Below are positions 16,876-22,635 of a DNA stretch of 27,944 bases, piece by piece. Position 1 is the first letter of the stretch. Every line of letters starts with the position of its first letter. The position numbers were made by a program, and so were the translations under genes. This stretch comes from a virus. The DNA lies in IMG/VR virus record IMGVR_UViG_3300032251_000007, positions 1 to 27,944 of that record; one strand, written 5' to 3'. The notes below the pieces were generated by a model. It made no database searches. It was not told the origin of the DNA and was given only the letters and a program-made list of their open reading frames with translations.

Positions 16876-17567
16876 CAGTCGTCCTTCTCCAACATCTCGG
16901 AGTACGTCTGGAGCGCGGCCTGCCGCTCTTCCGGCGACGCGGCCATCAGCTCAATCAGACCCCTCGGCAGATTGAGGGTGTTGTCCTTCTCAAACATGCC
17001 AAGGTGGCGGGCGATTTTCTCCATCGCCGAATCCTGGTCTCGGAGCTCCAGTGAAAAGTTGCCATTCACGTCCATCTTGCACTTCTTGACGAGGTGCAGC
17101 TTCCCGAGCTCCGCGGCCTTAGCCATGTCCGGCACGGCCACCGTGACGAGGTTATCGTCGTCCATCAGGGGGTGACGGACCTGCTGCAAGGTGATGAAAT
17201 CCCCCATGTCAGCCTGGGCAATCTCCGCCCAGTTCGCGAGAATCTCATCGGAATCCATCGCTTTGTCGGCGATCCTCTTCGCGATGATCTCGCGCACCTT
17301 GGGCCGTTTCAACACCTTTTGACCCACGTTTCCGTGGACCTTGGCCGTCAGTCCTTTGTATTTTGCGGCCCTGGCAGCGGCGGCTGCCTTGAACCCATTG
17401 GAAAGGTACGCTTCGATGAAGAGCGCTTCGTGGAGGTTGATGTCACCTTCCACAAACGCTTTAACTGTGGGGTTTGAGTCAACAAGAAGGGAATAGACGG
17501 CGTCGTCAACTTTACACTCGACGCCTAGAGCCCGGAGAAATTCCACCGTATCTTGAGCAGTCCTCAT
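16875..17567 (-). CDS. Terminase small subunit
   Basis: 230 aa, ATG start with AGGAGG upstream. The N-terminal region resembles small terminase DNA-binding modules: EALFIEAYLSNGFKAAAAARA followed by KVLKRPKVREIIAKRIADK. The central region (DSDEILANWAEIAQADMGDF) is the conserved segment after the DNA-binding domain in this family, and the C-terminus is helical and acidic. It recognises the packaging site and loads the ATPase encoded right after it. A promoter just upstream makes it the first gene of the packaging and virion operon. Confidence 0.88.
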   Translation of the reverse strand: MRTAQDTVEFLRALGVECKVDDAVYSLLVDSNPTVKAFVEGDINLHEALFIEAYLSNGFKAAAAARAAKYKGLTAKVHGNVGQKVLKRPKVREIIAKRIADKAMDSDEILANWAEIAQADMGDFITLQQVRHPLMDDDNLVTVAVPDMAKAAELGKLHLVKKCKMDVNGNFSLELRDQDSAMEKIARHLGMFEKDNTLNLPRGLIELMAASPEERQAALQTYSEMLEKDD

Positions 17568-17584
17568 CAGGGGCCTCCTGTCCC

Positions 17585-17613
17585 ATATTGGGGCAGTGAC
17601 TAGGACTTGTCAA
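17585..17613 (-). promoter_or_regulatory. Promoter for the packaging/virion operon
   Basis: Leftward TTGACA (17613-17608), 17-base spacer, then CAATAT (17590-17585). The -35 is perfect and the -10 is weak, which suits a promoter that needs an activator. The predicted start is only about 11 bases before the terminase ATG, at or inside the GGAGG. Confidence 0.55.
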
Positions 17614-17860
17614 ATATTAGCAAATAATCTTCCGGCTCATCCAGCTCGATCCAGAACGGATCGAGGAGGAGAGCGGCGGTCCTCGCAATGCGCGCGTCAC
17701 GCCGTGCGATAAAGGACAGAACCTCGTACAGCGTTGCCTCTATATGGTAGCAGTAGTCCCACGGAACGGTCGTCACATCACGGTCAAACACCCGGAACCA
17801 TTTCTTGAGGGTGTTTTTGTTAGCCAGTCTTTTGAAGATCTCCGCAACCTCCTGAATCAT
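17600..17860 (-). CDS. Hypothetical protein downstream of the HTH regulator
   Basis: 86 aa, ATG start, overlapping the upstream regulator gene by 41 bp in another frame. It is probably all helical: IQEVAEIFKRLANKNTLKKWFRVF at the start, YHIEATLYEVLSFIARRDARIA in the middle, and an acidic hydrophobic end (IELDEPEDYLLIFDKS). It has no membrane segment or known motif. Its stop codon lies beside the -35 box of the virion operon promoter. The 41-bp overlap is longer than elsewhere in the genome. Function is not recognised. Confidence 0.6.
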   Translation of the reverse strand: MIQEVAEIFKRLANKNTLKKWFRVFDRDVTTVPWDYCYHIEATLYEVLSFIARRDARIARTAALLLDPFWIELDEPEDYLLIFDKS

Positions 17861-18149
17861 GGCCTCGTTCTGGAATATGTGAATCTGACTCCTTGCCCGC
17901 GAGTCGCCTTTCGGCGTCGCGGAGTTTCTGGCTGCAGCGGTACAGCGCAGGAACGAGCGGCGAATCCGGCGTCGGAATCACGCGCTCGATAAAACCACGG
18001 CGCTCCAGAGTCTTCAGGCGCTGATACATCGCCTGCCGTGTTTTCTTGAACATCTCAGCAAGGGCCGGTCCAGAAATGGGCTCATGGATTCGTACCGCTC
18101 GTAGAATTTCTATGGTCTTGATGTGCTGCCCGTGTGTGGGTCTCACCAT
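17820..18149 (-). CDS. Winged-helix transcriptional regulator
   Basis: 109 aa from the ATG at 18149, chosen for its AAGGAGG site; an upstream TTG would lie in the promoter. Residues ~10-60 form a winged helix: IKTIEILRAVRIHEPISGPALAEMF, recognition helix KTRQAMYQRLKTLERRGF, then the wing (IERVIPTPDS). The order resembles MarR/ArsR-type and Lrp-like DNA-binding domains. The C-terminus is polar, with His/Gly/Cys residues. Lying between replication and virion genes, and just before the weak -10 promoter of the virion operon, it is a candidate switch for late transcription (inference). Confidence 0.75.
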   Translation of the reverse strand: MVRPTHGQHIKTIEILRAVRIHEPISGPALAEMFKKTRQAMYQRLKTLERRGFIERVIPTPDSPLVPALYRCSQKLRDAERRLAGKESDSHIPERGHDSGGCGDLQKTG

Positions 18150-18165
18150 TCGGCCTCCTTTGGAC

Positions 18166-18194
18166 AATTTAACCCGTCAAGAAAAGTCCGTCAA
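18166..18194 (-). promoter_or_regulatory. Promoter for the winged-helix regulator
   Basis: Leftward TTGACG (18194-18189), 17-base spacer, TAAATT (18171-18166). A second TTGACG lies within the spacer. The predicted start falls about 10 bases before the ATG, so the leader is very short. Confidence 0.6.
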
Positions 18195-18391
18195 GCGGCT
18201 TCTTTCTCGATGACTACCACCATTGCATGGCCGCACGGGCATTCTACGAAGACATCCTTGCCCTCATCGGCGGTAATGACGATCACCCGGTCGCACTGGC
18301 TGCACTTCACCTTTTCAGTCGCCATGGCGAAATCCAGGAGTGCCTCGCGGGCCAGTCGGTCGGTCTCGAAAAACATTGGTTGGTGTCCCAT
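18191..18391 (-). CDS. Small zinc-ribbon protein
   Basis: 66 aa, ATG start. The N-terminal 25 residues are helical (FETDRLAREALLDFAMA). The rest is a zinc ribbon with two knuckles, CSQCDRV and CPCGHAM, about 22 residues apart, separated by hydrophobic strands (VIVITADEG, DVFVE). Such ribbons bind nucleic acid or RNA polymerase. There is no clear ribosome binding site. The upstream promoter places the mRNA start within about two bases of the ATG, so translation may be leaderless. Confidence 0.7.
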   Translation of the reverse strand: MGHQPMFFETDRLAREALLDFAMATEKVKCSQCDRVIVITADEGKDVFVECPCGHAMVVVIEKEAA

Positions 18392-18399
18392 TTTGATAC

Positions 18400-18428
18400 A
18401 ACATAATCCCAGTCCTCTGTATTGTCAA
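18400..18428 (-). promoter_or_regulatory. Promoter for the small zinc-ribbon gene
   Basis: Leftward TTGACA (18428-18423), 17-base spacer, TATGTT (18405-18400). It overlaps the end of the helicase gene. Predicted initiation is at 18392-18394, right at the ATG at 18391. Confidence 0.6.
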
Positions 18429-19705
18429 TAGCTGTAACTTCTAGTTTTCTCAATGAATCGGCACCGGGCCTCGTCAAATATGCACTCCACGCGCCCTTTC
18501 GGGCCATGCCGTTGCTTCCGAACGAGAAGCACAGCATCGTTGGATTCTTCGCTTGGCCGGTGGGTGAAGATGGCGGTATCAGCATCTTGTTCTATCGCGC
18601 CAGAGTCGCGGAGGTCGTGGAGCTGTGGCTCCTTGCCCTCCCTGGCGCTGTTCCGGCTGAGCTGCGACAGAACGATCATGGGTGCCCCAATTATTCTCGC
18701 CATGTCCTTCATCGCTCGGCTCTTCTTGGTGGTCTCATCGACAGGGCCGAGTCCCCTCTCTGGCCAGTGAACGCGTTGCAGAAAATCAACGACCACAGCC
18801 TTGAAGTCGCTGTGCTGTGCCTTCATGGCCATCGCCTTTCCCAGGATGGTCTGTGGGGTGCAATATCGCGGAGCAAACACTTCCAGAGTTCTCGGCCCGC
18901 CTCGAAGTTCTGATGACGCCTTGGCTATCTTATCGCGGACTTCGGGTGTGACAAACTTCGGGTTATCAATCACCTCGGCGGCGCATCCTGTTCTGGCCTG
19001 AACCGCGCGCTCCCAGAGCTCGGCCTTCCCCATTTCCATCGAAACGAAGAGGACGTGCCCTTGCTTCATGACGTTCATCGCGATCTGGAGCCCAAGGGAC
19101 GACTTACCGGTCCCGGGGTGCCCGGCGATGACCACCATGTTTTCTTTCCTGAAGGTCACAATGTTGTCCAGCATTGGGATGCCGGTCGTGAACATCTGGG
19201 CCATGATGCCCTGCTGCTGGTTCTCGCGGTATTCCTCCCCAACATCTTCCAAGACCTTGCTCTCGGAGTTGTCGCTCCGGTCTGCAACCTCCATGAGTCG
19301 GTTCATGGCGTGGCCAAGGGCCTCGTCTGGGTCTTGCTGGGTCTGAAGCTCGCGCCCGATCTCGATCAGGGTTCTGGATCTGGCAGCCGTGACGATGATC
19401 TGGCAGTACGCGTCGATGTTCGCCACGTCCGGGAGAACATCAAAGAGCCCCGAAAGGTAGATCGCACCGCCAGCCATCTCGTACTCACCACGGTCGCGCA
19501 GGGCCCCTGGGAGGGTCACGAGGTCGATCTTCCCGTCGCCGTTCTCGGAGATGTCGACCATGGCCTCGTAGATTACCCGGTGCTGGACGTGGTACAGCTC
19601 CACCGGCTTCACCTTCTGCATCGCCTCCCAGATCAGGTCGCTCTTATGAAGGATGGCCCCAAGGAAGGCCTTCTCGGCCTCAAGGTCATGCGGCAGCCGG
19701 TCCAT
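18425..19705 (-). CDS. dnaB: Replicative DNA helicase, DnaB family
   Basis: 426 aa, ATG start overlapping the upstream gene by 1 bp. The N-terminal helical domain begins LPHDLEAEKAFLGAIL, the standard DnaB opening. The RecA-like ATPase has Walker A GHPGTGKSS (K201), the DnaB motif LFVSMEMGKAELWERAV (H1a region), Walker B VVVDFLQ (D307), then LSQLSRNSAREGKEPQLHDLRDSGAIEQ, read in two conserved blocks that include the arginine-bearing and DLRDSG motifs. It unwinds DNA at the phage fork. The neighbouring initiator gene probably supplies loading. Confidence 0.92.
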   Translation of the reverse strand: MDRLPHDLEAEKAFLGAILHKSDLIWEAMQKVKPVELYHVQHRVIYEAMVDISENGDGKIDLVTLPGALRDRGEYEMAGGAIYLSGLFDVLPDVANIDAYCQIIVTAARSRTLIEIGRELQTQQDPDEALGHAMNRLMEVADRSDNSESKVLEDVGEEYRENQQQGIMAQMFTTGIPMLDNIVTFRKENMVVIAGHPGTGKSSLGLQIAMNVMKQGHVLFVSMEMGKAELWERAVQARTGCAAEVIDNPKFVTPEVRDKIAKASSELRGGPRTLEVFAPRYCTPQTILGKAMAMKAQHSDFKAVVVDFLQRVHWPERGLGPVDETTKKSRAMKDMARIIGAPMIVLSQLSRNSAREGKEPQLHDLRDSGAIEQDADTAIFTHRPSEESNDAVLLVRKQRHGPKGRVECIFDEARCRFIEKTRSYSY

Positions 19706-20436
19706 CAGAACGGGATGTCCATGAACTCGTCCATCTCGGCCTTGCTCTTCGGCGTCCGGTGGTTGGCGTCGAGGAAGCGTCGGATCTCCTCACCCTTGTA
19801 TCCGAACATCCCCGGCTGCCTGGGCTTTTCTCTTTCCCTCTCATCTTCCCACCTGCGGCCATTCAGATAGGAGGTGGGGAGCAAGATGAACCGTTTCTCT
19901 TTTCCGTCCACCTGGGCGCTGTATCCAGGGAGATCCTTCATGACCGCTTCCTGGTCTTTGATCGTCATCCTCTTCCACGCCGTCTCCGCTTTCTTTTTGT
20001 TTTCCTTCCTCGGGTAGATCGACCAGAAAGAATCGAACGGGATCTCGTTCGTCCGCCCCTTGGGTGGACTATATACTTCTGTCTCTGTCTCTGTCTCTGA
20101 GCTAGCATCGTGCTTGCGCCGTGCTAGCGTGTTGCTAGCATCGAGATAGCACCAGCCCCTAAGCTCCAACTCTTCCAGTAATTTAGAAACTTCGGTATCG
20201 CCACGGTGTAGTTGAAACGCCAGCGCTTCGCTATCAACGCGCAAACACCCGTCTAGCGTTCTGCTAGCAAGGAGCCAAAGCTCCATCAAAAACTTCACGG
20301 CATCCGCCGACGTGAGATGCCACCGGGCGAAGTTCTCGGGGTCTTCAATGATCGAGCGGTGGAGCTTGATCCATGGAGGGCAGCGGTCTTTGTAGTGCTG
20401 GAGCTTTTTCCAGTTACAAATCTCTATCGTCAGCAT
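19705..20436 (-). CDS. Replication initiator / helicase-loader-like protein (lambda O/DnaD type)
   Basis: 243 aa from the ATG at 20436, which has GGGGGTGG upstream; an earlier start six codons before lacks one. Residues ~20-100 look like a winged-helix replication domain (WIKLHRSIIEDPENFARW, then AFQLHRGDTEVSKLLEELEL). A linker with Glu-Thr repeats (ETETETE) follows. The C-terminal part contains FDSFWSIYPRKENKKKAETAW, split here as FDSFW, YPRK and TAW, a signature in phage replication proteins. It sits directly before DnaB. The gene itself carries repeated GCTAGC sites in its linker, as origin iterons lie in the O gene of lambda. Confidence 0.75.
   Translation of the reverse strand: MLTIEICNWKKLQHYKDRCPPWIKLHRSIIEDPENFARWHLTSADAVKFLMELWLLASRTLDGCLRVDSEALAFQLHRGDTEVSKLLEELELRGWCYLDASNTLARRKHDASSETETETEVYSPPKGRTNEIPFDSFWSIYPRKENKKKAETAWKRMTIKDQEAVMKDLPGYSAQVDGKEKRFILLPTSYLNGRRWEDEREREKPRQPGMFGYKGEEIRRFLDANHRTPKSKAEMDEFMDIPF
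20101..20268. repeat. Iteron-like GCTAGC repeats, candidate replication origin
   Basis: The palindrome GCTAGC occurs at 20101, 20123, 20134 and 20263. A 10-base form, GCTAGCATCG, is repeated exactly at 20101-20110 and 20134-20143, 33 bp apart (about three helical turns). Related TAGC half-sites lie at 20147 and 20253. They fall in the segment coding for the linker between the two domains of the initiator protein, the same place where lambdoid origins carry their O-binding iterons. Origin function is inferred. Confidence 0.5.
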
Positions 20437-20659
20437 CACCACCCCCGAAGTCATCGACGAAATCCGCTTTCAGTAGGCCGATCTTTCCACCGTGCTGGTG
20501 GAAGAACCGGTCATTTCTGTGTTCGTAGACCCAGCGCCCGAGGTGATCCTTGGGGGCATACGCGTGGAGGCGGTCGTGGTGCTTTCGCCCACGCTTCGTG
20601 GGCTTCGCGAGCAGCTCACAACCGCACACACACCTGAAAATTCCCCACCTACGAGCCAT
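20414..20659 (-). CDS. Small basic protein with Cys/His residues
   Basis: 81 aa, ATG start, overlapping both neighbours. It opens with MARRWGIFRCVCGCELLAKPTKRG (C10, C12, C14), followed by a His-rich basic stretch (KHHDRLHAYAPKDHLGRWVYEHRNDRFFHQHGG, seen as several short groups) and an acidic tail. The Cys and His residues could bind a metal, and there is an HxxG-like element reminiscent of minimal HNH-type folds, though no clear catalytic motif. Its place next to the replication genes suggests a DNA-related role. Function is not known. Confidence 0.6.
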   Translation of the reverse strand: MARRWGIFRCVCGCELLAKPTKRGRKHHDRLHAYAPKDHLGRWVYEHRNDRFFHQHGGKIGLLKADFVDDFGGGDADDRDL

Positions 20660-20888
20660 GACAGCCCATGCAGACGATCCTGTTGTTGATCTCGTCCCAG
20701 TGGGCGTCGTCGCCCTTCAGGATGCGTCTGCCGCAGCCGTCGCAGCAGTCAATGGGTTGCCAGACGAACGGTCTCTGCCCGTTGCAGATGTGATACTTCC
20801 CGTCCATGAATGTAACCCTTGACCCGTACTGACCTCCTTGAGACAGCTTCTCAACTTTATCCAGGATCTCAATGAAGGGGCTGGGCAT
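20649..20888 (-). CDS. Small zinc-finger protein
   Basis: 79 aa from the ATG at 20888, chosen for GGAGGT upstream. The N-terminus is a short helix (FIEILDKVEKLSQGG) and a beta strand. The C-terminal half has a four-cysteine zinc site: CCDGCGRRI, then CMGCHGS about 22 residues later. The form resembles treble-clef or TraR/DksA-like fingers. It overlaps both neighbours within the early operon. A nucleic-acid or polymerase contact is possible; the partner is unknown. Confidence 0.7.
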   Translation of the reverse strand: MPSPFIEILDKVEKLSQGGQYGSRVTFMDGKYHICNGQRPFVWQPIDCCDGCGRRILKGDDAHWDEINNRIVCMGCHGS

Positions 20889-21198
20889 TAATGACCTCCA
20901 CGTACTCGGCGGCGAGTTTATCAAGGTTAAGCTCTTCCTCGATGACGCGGAGGTCAGGGTCCTGACCTTCCAGTTCTTCAGTCACGGCCCGGTTGAATCT
21001 CACCTGGGCAGCGCCCACGACGGCGTCGGCCTCCAGGACCGCCTCGATCTTGTCCAGGCGCTCGTTGATCGCCTTCATCTTAACCAGGGCGGTCACGTCC
21101 ACCATGGCGAGGCCAGCGAACGCAATTATGCACCCGGCGAAGCCGACAAGAACCACCGTGAACAGTCGCGTTACATATCCGTGATCGTCAAATTTCAT
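20869..21198 (-). CDS. Single-pass membrane protein with coiled coil
   Basis: 109 aa, ATG start with GGGGAGGT upstream and a 4-bp overlap with the gene before. After nine polar residues comes one hydrophobic segment (residues ~12-35, LFTVVLVGFAGCIIAFAGLAM), then a helical region with heptads (INERLDKIEAVLEADAVVGAA) and an acidic C-terminus. The layout of short N-terminus, one membrane helix and soluble coiled coil is that of i-spanin/Rz-like or small holin-associated proteins. No lysin is in the window, so the lysis role is only a possibility. Confidence 0.65.
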   Translation of the reverse strand: MKFDDHGYVTRLFTVVLVGFAGCIIAFAGLAMVDVTALVKMKAINERLDKIEAVLEADAVVGAAQVRFNRAVTEELEGQDPDLRVIEEELNLDKLAAEYVEVINAQPLH

Positions 21199-21692
21199 TT
21201 GCCACCTCCCCCAGGCAGGAAACCCTTCCCCAGATCACCGTAGTGTCGTTTCCAGTGCGGCAGAAACTGCCGGGGATCGGGATCTCCGCCAAATAGCGGG
21301 CTGCTCGCGCCAGCGATTTGTTCCATCTGGCCGAACATCTGTGTGTAATTGGTCTGTTGCTGCTGTGCTGCTCCTGCCCCAAACAGGAGCGCCGCCTCGG
21401 CAGCCATCGCCCGCTGCTGCGCAGCACTCTGGATGGCCGCAAGCTCCGTGGAGGTGCGCTGCATACCCGCCGCTACTTCGGGCGGGAACTCGGGTTGTCG
21501 ATCTAAAACAGGAGGAGGAGTAGCTTGGGGCTCCTGCTCGGCTCCGGCCAATGAGAGCGTATCGTCTGTCGGCGGCACCTCGCGGGTTGGCTCCACCGGC
21601 TCAGACGCTGCGACTAGCTTGACTGGGGGCACTGCCTTCCGGCGCGTTGCGCCGAACAGTCGGTCAAGCCACGTCTGTTTCGGTTGTGGCAT
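21195..21692 (-). CDS. Hypothetical Pro/Gln/Ala-rich protein
   Basis: 165 aa, ATG start preceded by repeated GGAGGAGG. A basic N-terminus (WLDRLFGATRRKAVPPVK) is followed by a disordered Pro/Glu/Thr linker (residues 30-75). A helical Ala/Gln-rich part follows (ELAAIQSAAQQRAMAAEAAL, then QQQQTNYTQMFGQMEQIAG), and the C-terminus is Gly/Pro-rich (LGKGFLPGGGGK). The composition is like that of the low-complexity gene at 15650-16162. There are no recognised domains. Confidence 0.6.
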   Translation of the reverse strand: MPQPKQTWLDRLFGATRRKAVPPVKLVAASEPVEPTREVPPTDDTLSLAGAEQEPQATPPPVLDRQPEFPPEVAAGMQRTSTELAAIQSAAQQRAMAAEAALLFGAGAAQQQQTNYTQMFGQMEQIAGASSPLFGGDPDPRQFLPHWKRHYGDLGKGFLPGGGGK

Positions 21693-21885
21693 CCTCCTCC
21701 TCCTTTCCTCTTTCTTCGTCCCAATCGACCAGTAGGCCGAGGTATCGTAGTGCTCGTTGCACGTCCTGCTGATCCCGGACGGTCCACGTATGGGGGATGT
21801 ACCCGTTCTGGAAGTTGATCATGGTCTTCTTCCAGATGAGCAAGATCCCGTGAATGATACGCGGGCCAAGCGATGGGCGGCGCAT
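21664..21885 (-). CDS. Small hypothetical protein
   Basis: 73 aa from the ATG at 21885, which overlaps the stop of the first operon gene and has GGAG upstream. A longer frame exists upstream but lies inside that gene. The chain has a basic start (MRRPSLGPRI), a helical hydrophobic segment (IHGILLIWKK), a WTVRDQQDVQRALRYLGLL helix and a strongly acidic end (DEERGKEEEDATTE). No family is recognised. Confidence 0.6.
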   Translation of the reverse strand: MRRPSLGPRIIHGILLIWKKTMINFQNGYIPHTWTVRDQQDVQRALRYLGLLVDWDEERGKEEEDATTETDVA

Positions 21886-22073
21886 CAGGAACTCTCCAGC
21901 GCCGTATTGATCATTTTCCCCAGCGCCTCTGTTTTCTCCATCCACCGGGCGACGACGAGCTCGCGCTCGTCAGCGTTTTCACGGTCACCCAAAGCCCCCG
22001 GCGTGCGCGAGGGATTCCCTGTAACTGTAGAATTTGTGGAGGTTTCGAGGATCTGAAAACCGTGTCTGTTCAT
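21885..22073 (-). CDS. First gene of the leftward operon, hypothetical
   Basis: 62 aa, ATG start with AAAGGGGG nine bases upstream. The N-terminal half is Ser/Thr/Asn-rich and probably unstructured; the C-terminal half is helical (ERELVVARWMEKTEALGKMI). No known motif. It begins about 19 bases after the predicted start of the strong leftward promoter, so it is likely among the first genes transcribed after infection. Confidence 0.6.
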   Translation of the reverse strand: MNRHGFQILETSTNSTVTGNPSRTPGALGDRENADERELVVARWMEKTEALGKMINTALESS

Positions 22074-22098
22074 GCTGTGCCCCCTTTCACACTATGCC

Positions 22099-22127
22099 AA
22101 TATAGCGCAAATCTCTTTACGTGTCAA
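22099..22127 (-). promoter_or_regulatory. Leftward early promoter
   Basis: TTGACA (22127-22122), exactly 17 bases, TATATT (22104-22099): nearly consensus sigma70. It drives the operon starting at 22073. The bases just after the -35 (CGTAAAGA) resemble those after the -35 of the rightward promoter (TGTGAAGA). Confidence 0.8.
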
Positions 22128-22158
22128 GTTATATGAGGGTCTTTTCTGGAAGTAGGGG

Positions 22159-22187
22159 TTGACATGTGAAGAATTGTGCTGTACCTT
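22159..22187 (+). promoter_or_regulatory. Rightward promoter for the RNA array and rsr
   Basis: TTGACA (22159-22164), 17 bases, TACCTT (22182-22187). The -35 is perfect; the -10 keeps the key first, second and last bases. The predicted start is near 22194, about 20 bases before the first RNA module. It would transcribe the five modules and, by readthrough, the Rsr gene. Confidence 0.65.
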
Positions 22188-22214
22188 GGTTGTGTTCGAA
22201 AGGAGGCAATAAGA

Positions 22215-22350
22215 GTTCCGAGCGGCGACAGAAAGGGTTACTTCCACTTATAATGGGGATGTCCCAAGTTCGAATCTTGGTCGTGACCTTCGGGCGCGGT
22301 AGCTCAGCTGGTAGAGCACCTAATGTTCCCTTTCGCCCCTTCCCTCGGAC
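22215..22350 (+). ncRNA. yrlA: Y-RNA-like module 1 with permuted tRNA-like domain (YrlA-like)
   Basis: The lower stem TCCGAG (22217-22222) pairs with CTCGGA (22344-22349), followed by a C-C mismatch and a GG step. The upper part folds as a tRNA in permuted order. The T stem is CCAAG/CTTGG (22264-22268, 22276-22280) with loop TTCGAAT. The acceptor-like stem is 22281-22288 with 22292-22299, sealed by a 3-nt loop and containing one G-A mismatch. The D stem is GCTC/GAGC (22302-22305, 22314-22317) with GG in its loop. GGGA (22256-22259) pairs with TCCC (22327-22330) where the anticodon stem would be. Known bacterial YrlA RNAs have this tRNA-mimic fold on a Ro-binding stem. Confidence 0.85.
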
Positions 22351-22357
22351 ATAATTT

Positions 22358-22463
22358 TCCTGTGGCGCTGGACTGGGTTCCTTCGGTTAACAAGCCTTCG
22401 GGCTTTGTGGTTCGAATCCACGACACTCGCAAGAGTGCAACACCCATCCGCTCATCCCCAGGA
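22358..22463 (+). ncRNA. Y-RNA-like module 2 with reduced tRNA-like domain
   Basis: The lower stem TCCTG (22358-22362) pairs with CAGGA (22459-22463), then a T-C mismatch and GG/CC. The conserved CGCTG and GGGTT follow, and GGGT (22375-22378) can pair with ACCC (22442-22445). The apical part has three hairpins: AAGCC-TTCG-GGCTT (22392-22405); a T arm, TGTGG/CCACG with loop TTCGAAT (22406-22422); and CACTC-GCAA-GAGTG (22424-22437), which looks like an acceptor stem sealed by a GNRA tetraloop. No D arm is visible. It seems to be a YrlA relative that has lost part of the mimic. Confidence 0.75.
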
Positions 22464-22475
22464 TTTCAAACAGGT

Positions 22476-22545
22476 TTCGGTGTGGCGCTGTGCGGGTTAC
22501 TTCACCTTCAAAATGAAACAGCCCCGTATACCCATCCCCACCGAA
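22476..22545 (+). ncRNA. Y-RNA-like module 3, no tRNA-like domain
   Basis: The lower stem TTCGGTG (22476-22482) pairs perfectly with CACCGAA (22539-22545), then T-C mismatch, GG/CC, CGCTG, GGGTTACTTC. GGGT (22494-22497) pairs with ACCC (22530-22533). The apical loop is short and A/C-rich with a possible TTCA/TGAA hairpin. It is the shortest well-paired member and defines the core shared by all modules. Confidence 0.7.
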
Positions 22546-22562
22546 TTTGAAAATTTGAGCTT

Positions 22563-22624
22563 CGACGCGGCGCTGCGTGGGTTACTTCTTTAGGTGAAAA
22601 CACCCGCACAAATCCTTCCCGTCG
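22563..22624 (+). ncRNA. Y-RNA-like module 4, no tRNA-like domain
   Basis: The lower stem CGACG (22563-22567) pairs with CGTCG (22620-22624), followed by C-C mismatch, G-C and G-T pairs, CGCTG and GGGTTACTTC. GGGT (22579-22582) can pair with ACCC (22602-22605); alternatively GGTG-AAAA-CACC (22593-22604) forms an apical hairpin. The two are mutually exclusive, which could permit switching. Confidence 0.65.
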
Positions 22625-22635
22625 TTTTCGAGGTT

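Noticed and set aside
20078-20100. Phase-variable microsatellite
   Set aside because: The six-base GAGACA repeat is short and in-frame (Glu-Thr), so changes in copy number would alter length without switching the gene off.
22199-22206. Ribosome binding site for a leader peptide
   Set aside because: AAAGGAGG is present, but no start codon follows at a suitable distance and the next bases begin the stem of module 1.
22264-22317. A genuine tRNA gene
   Set aside because: T arm and D arm are present but in reversed order, with no anticodon loop and no free acceptor end. The unit lies on a Ro-type stem next to rsr, so a tRNA mimic explains it better.
22166-22354. Rightward 62-codon open frame
   Set aside because: Its start lies between the -35 and -10 boxes, upstream of the predicted transcript start, and it reads through structured RNA.
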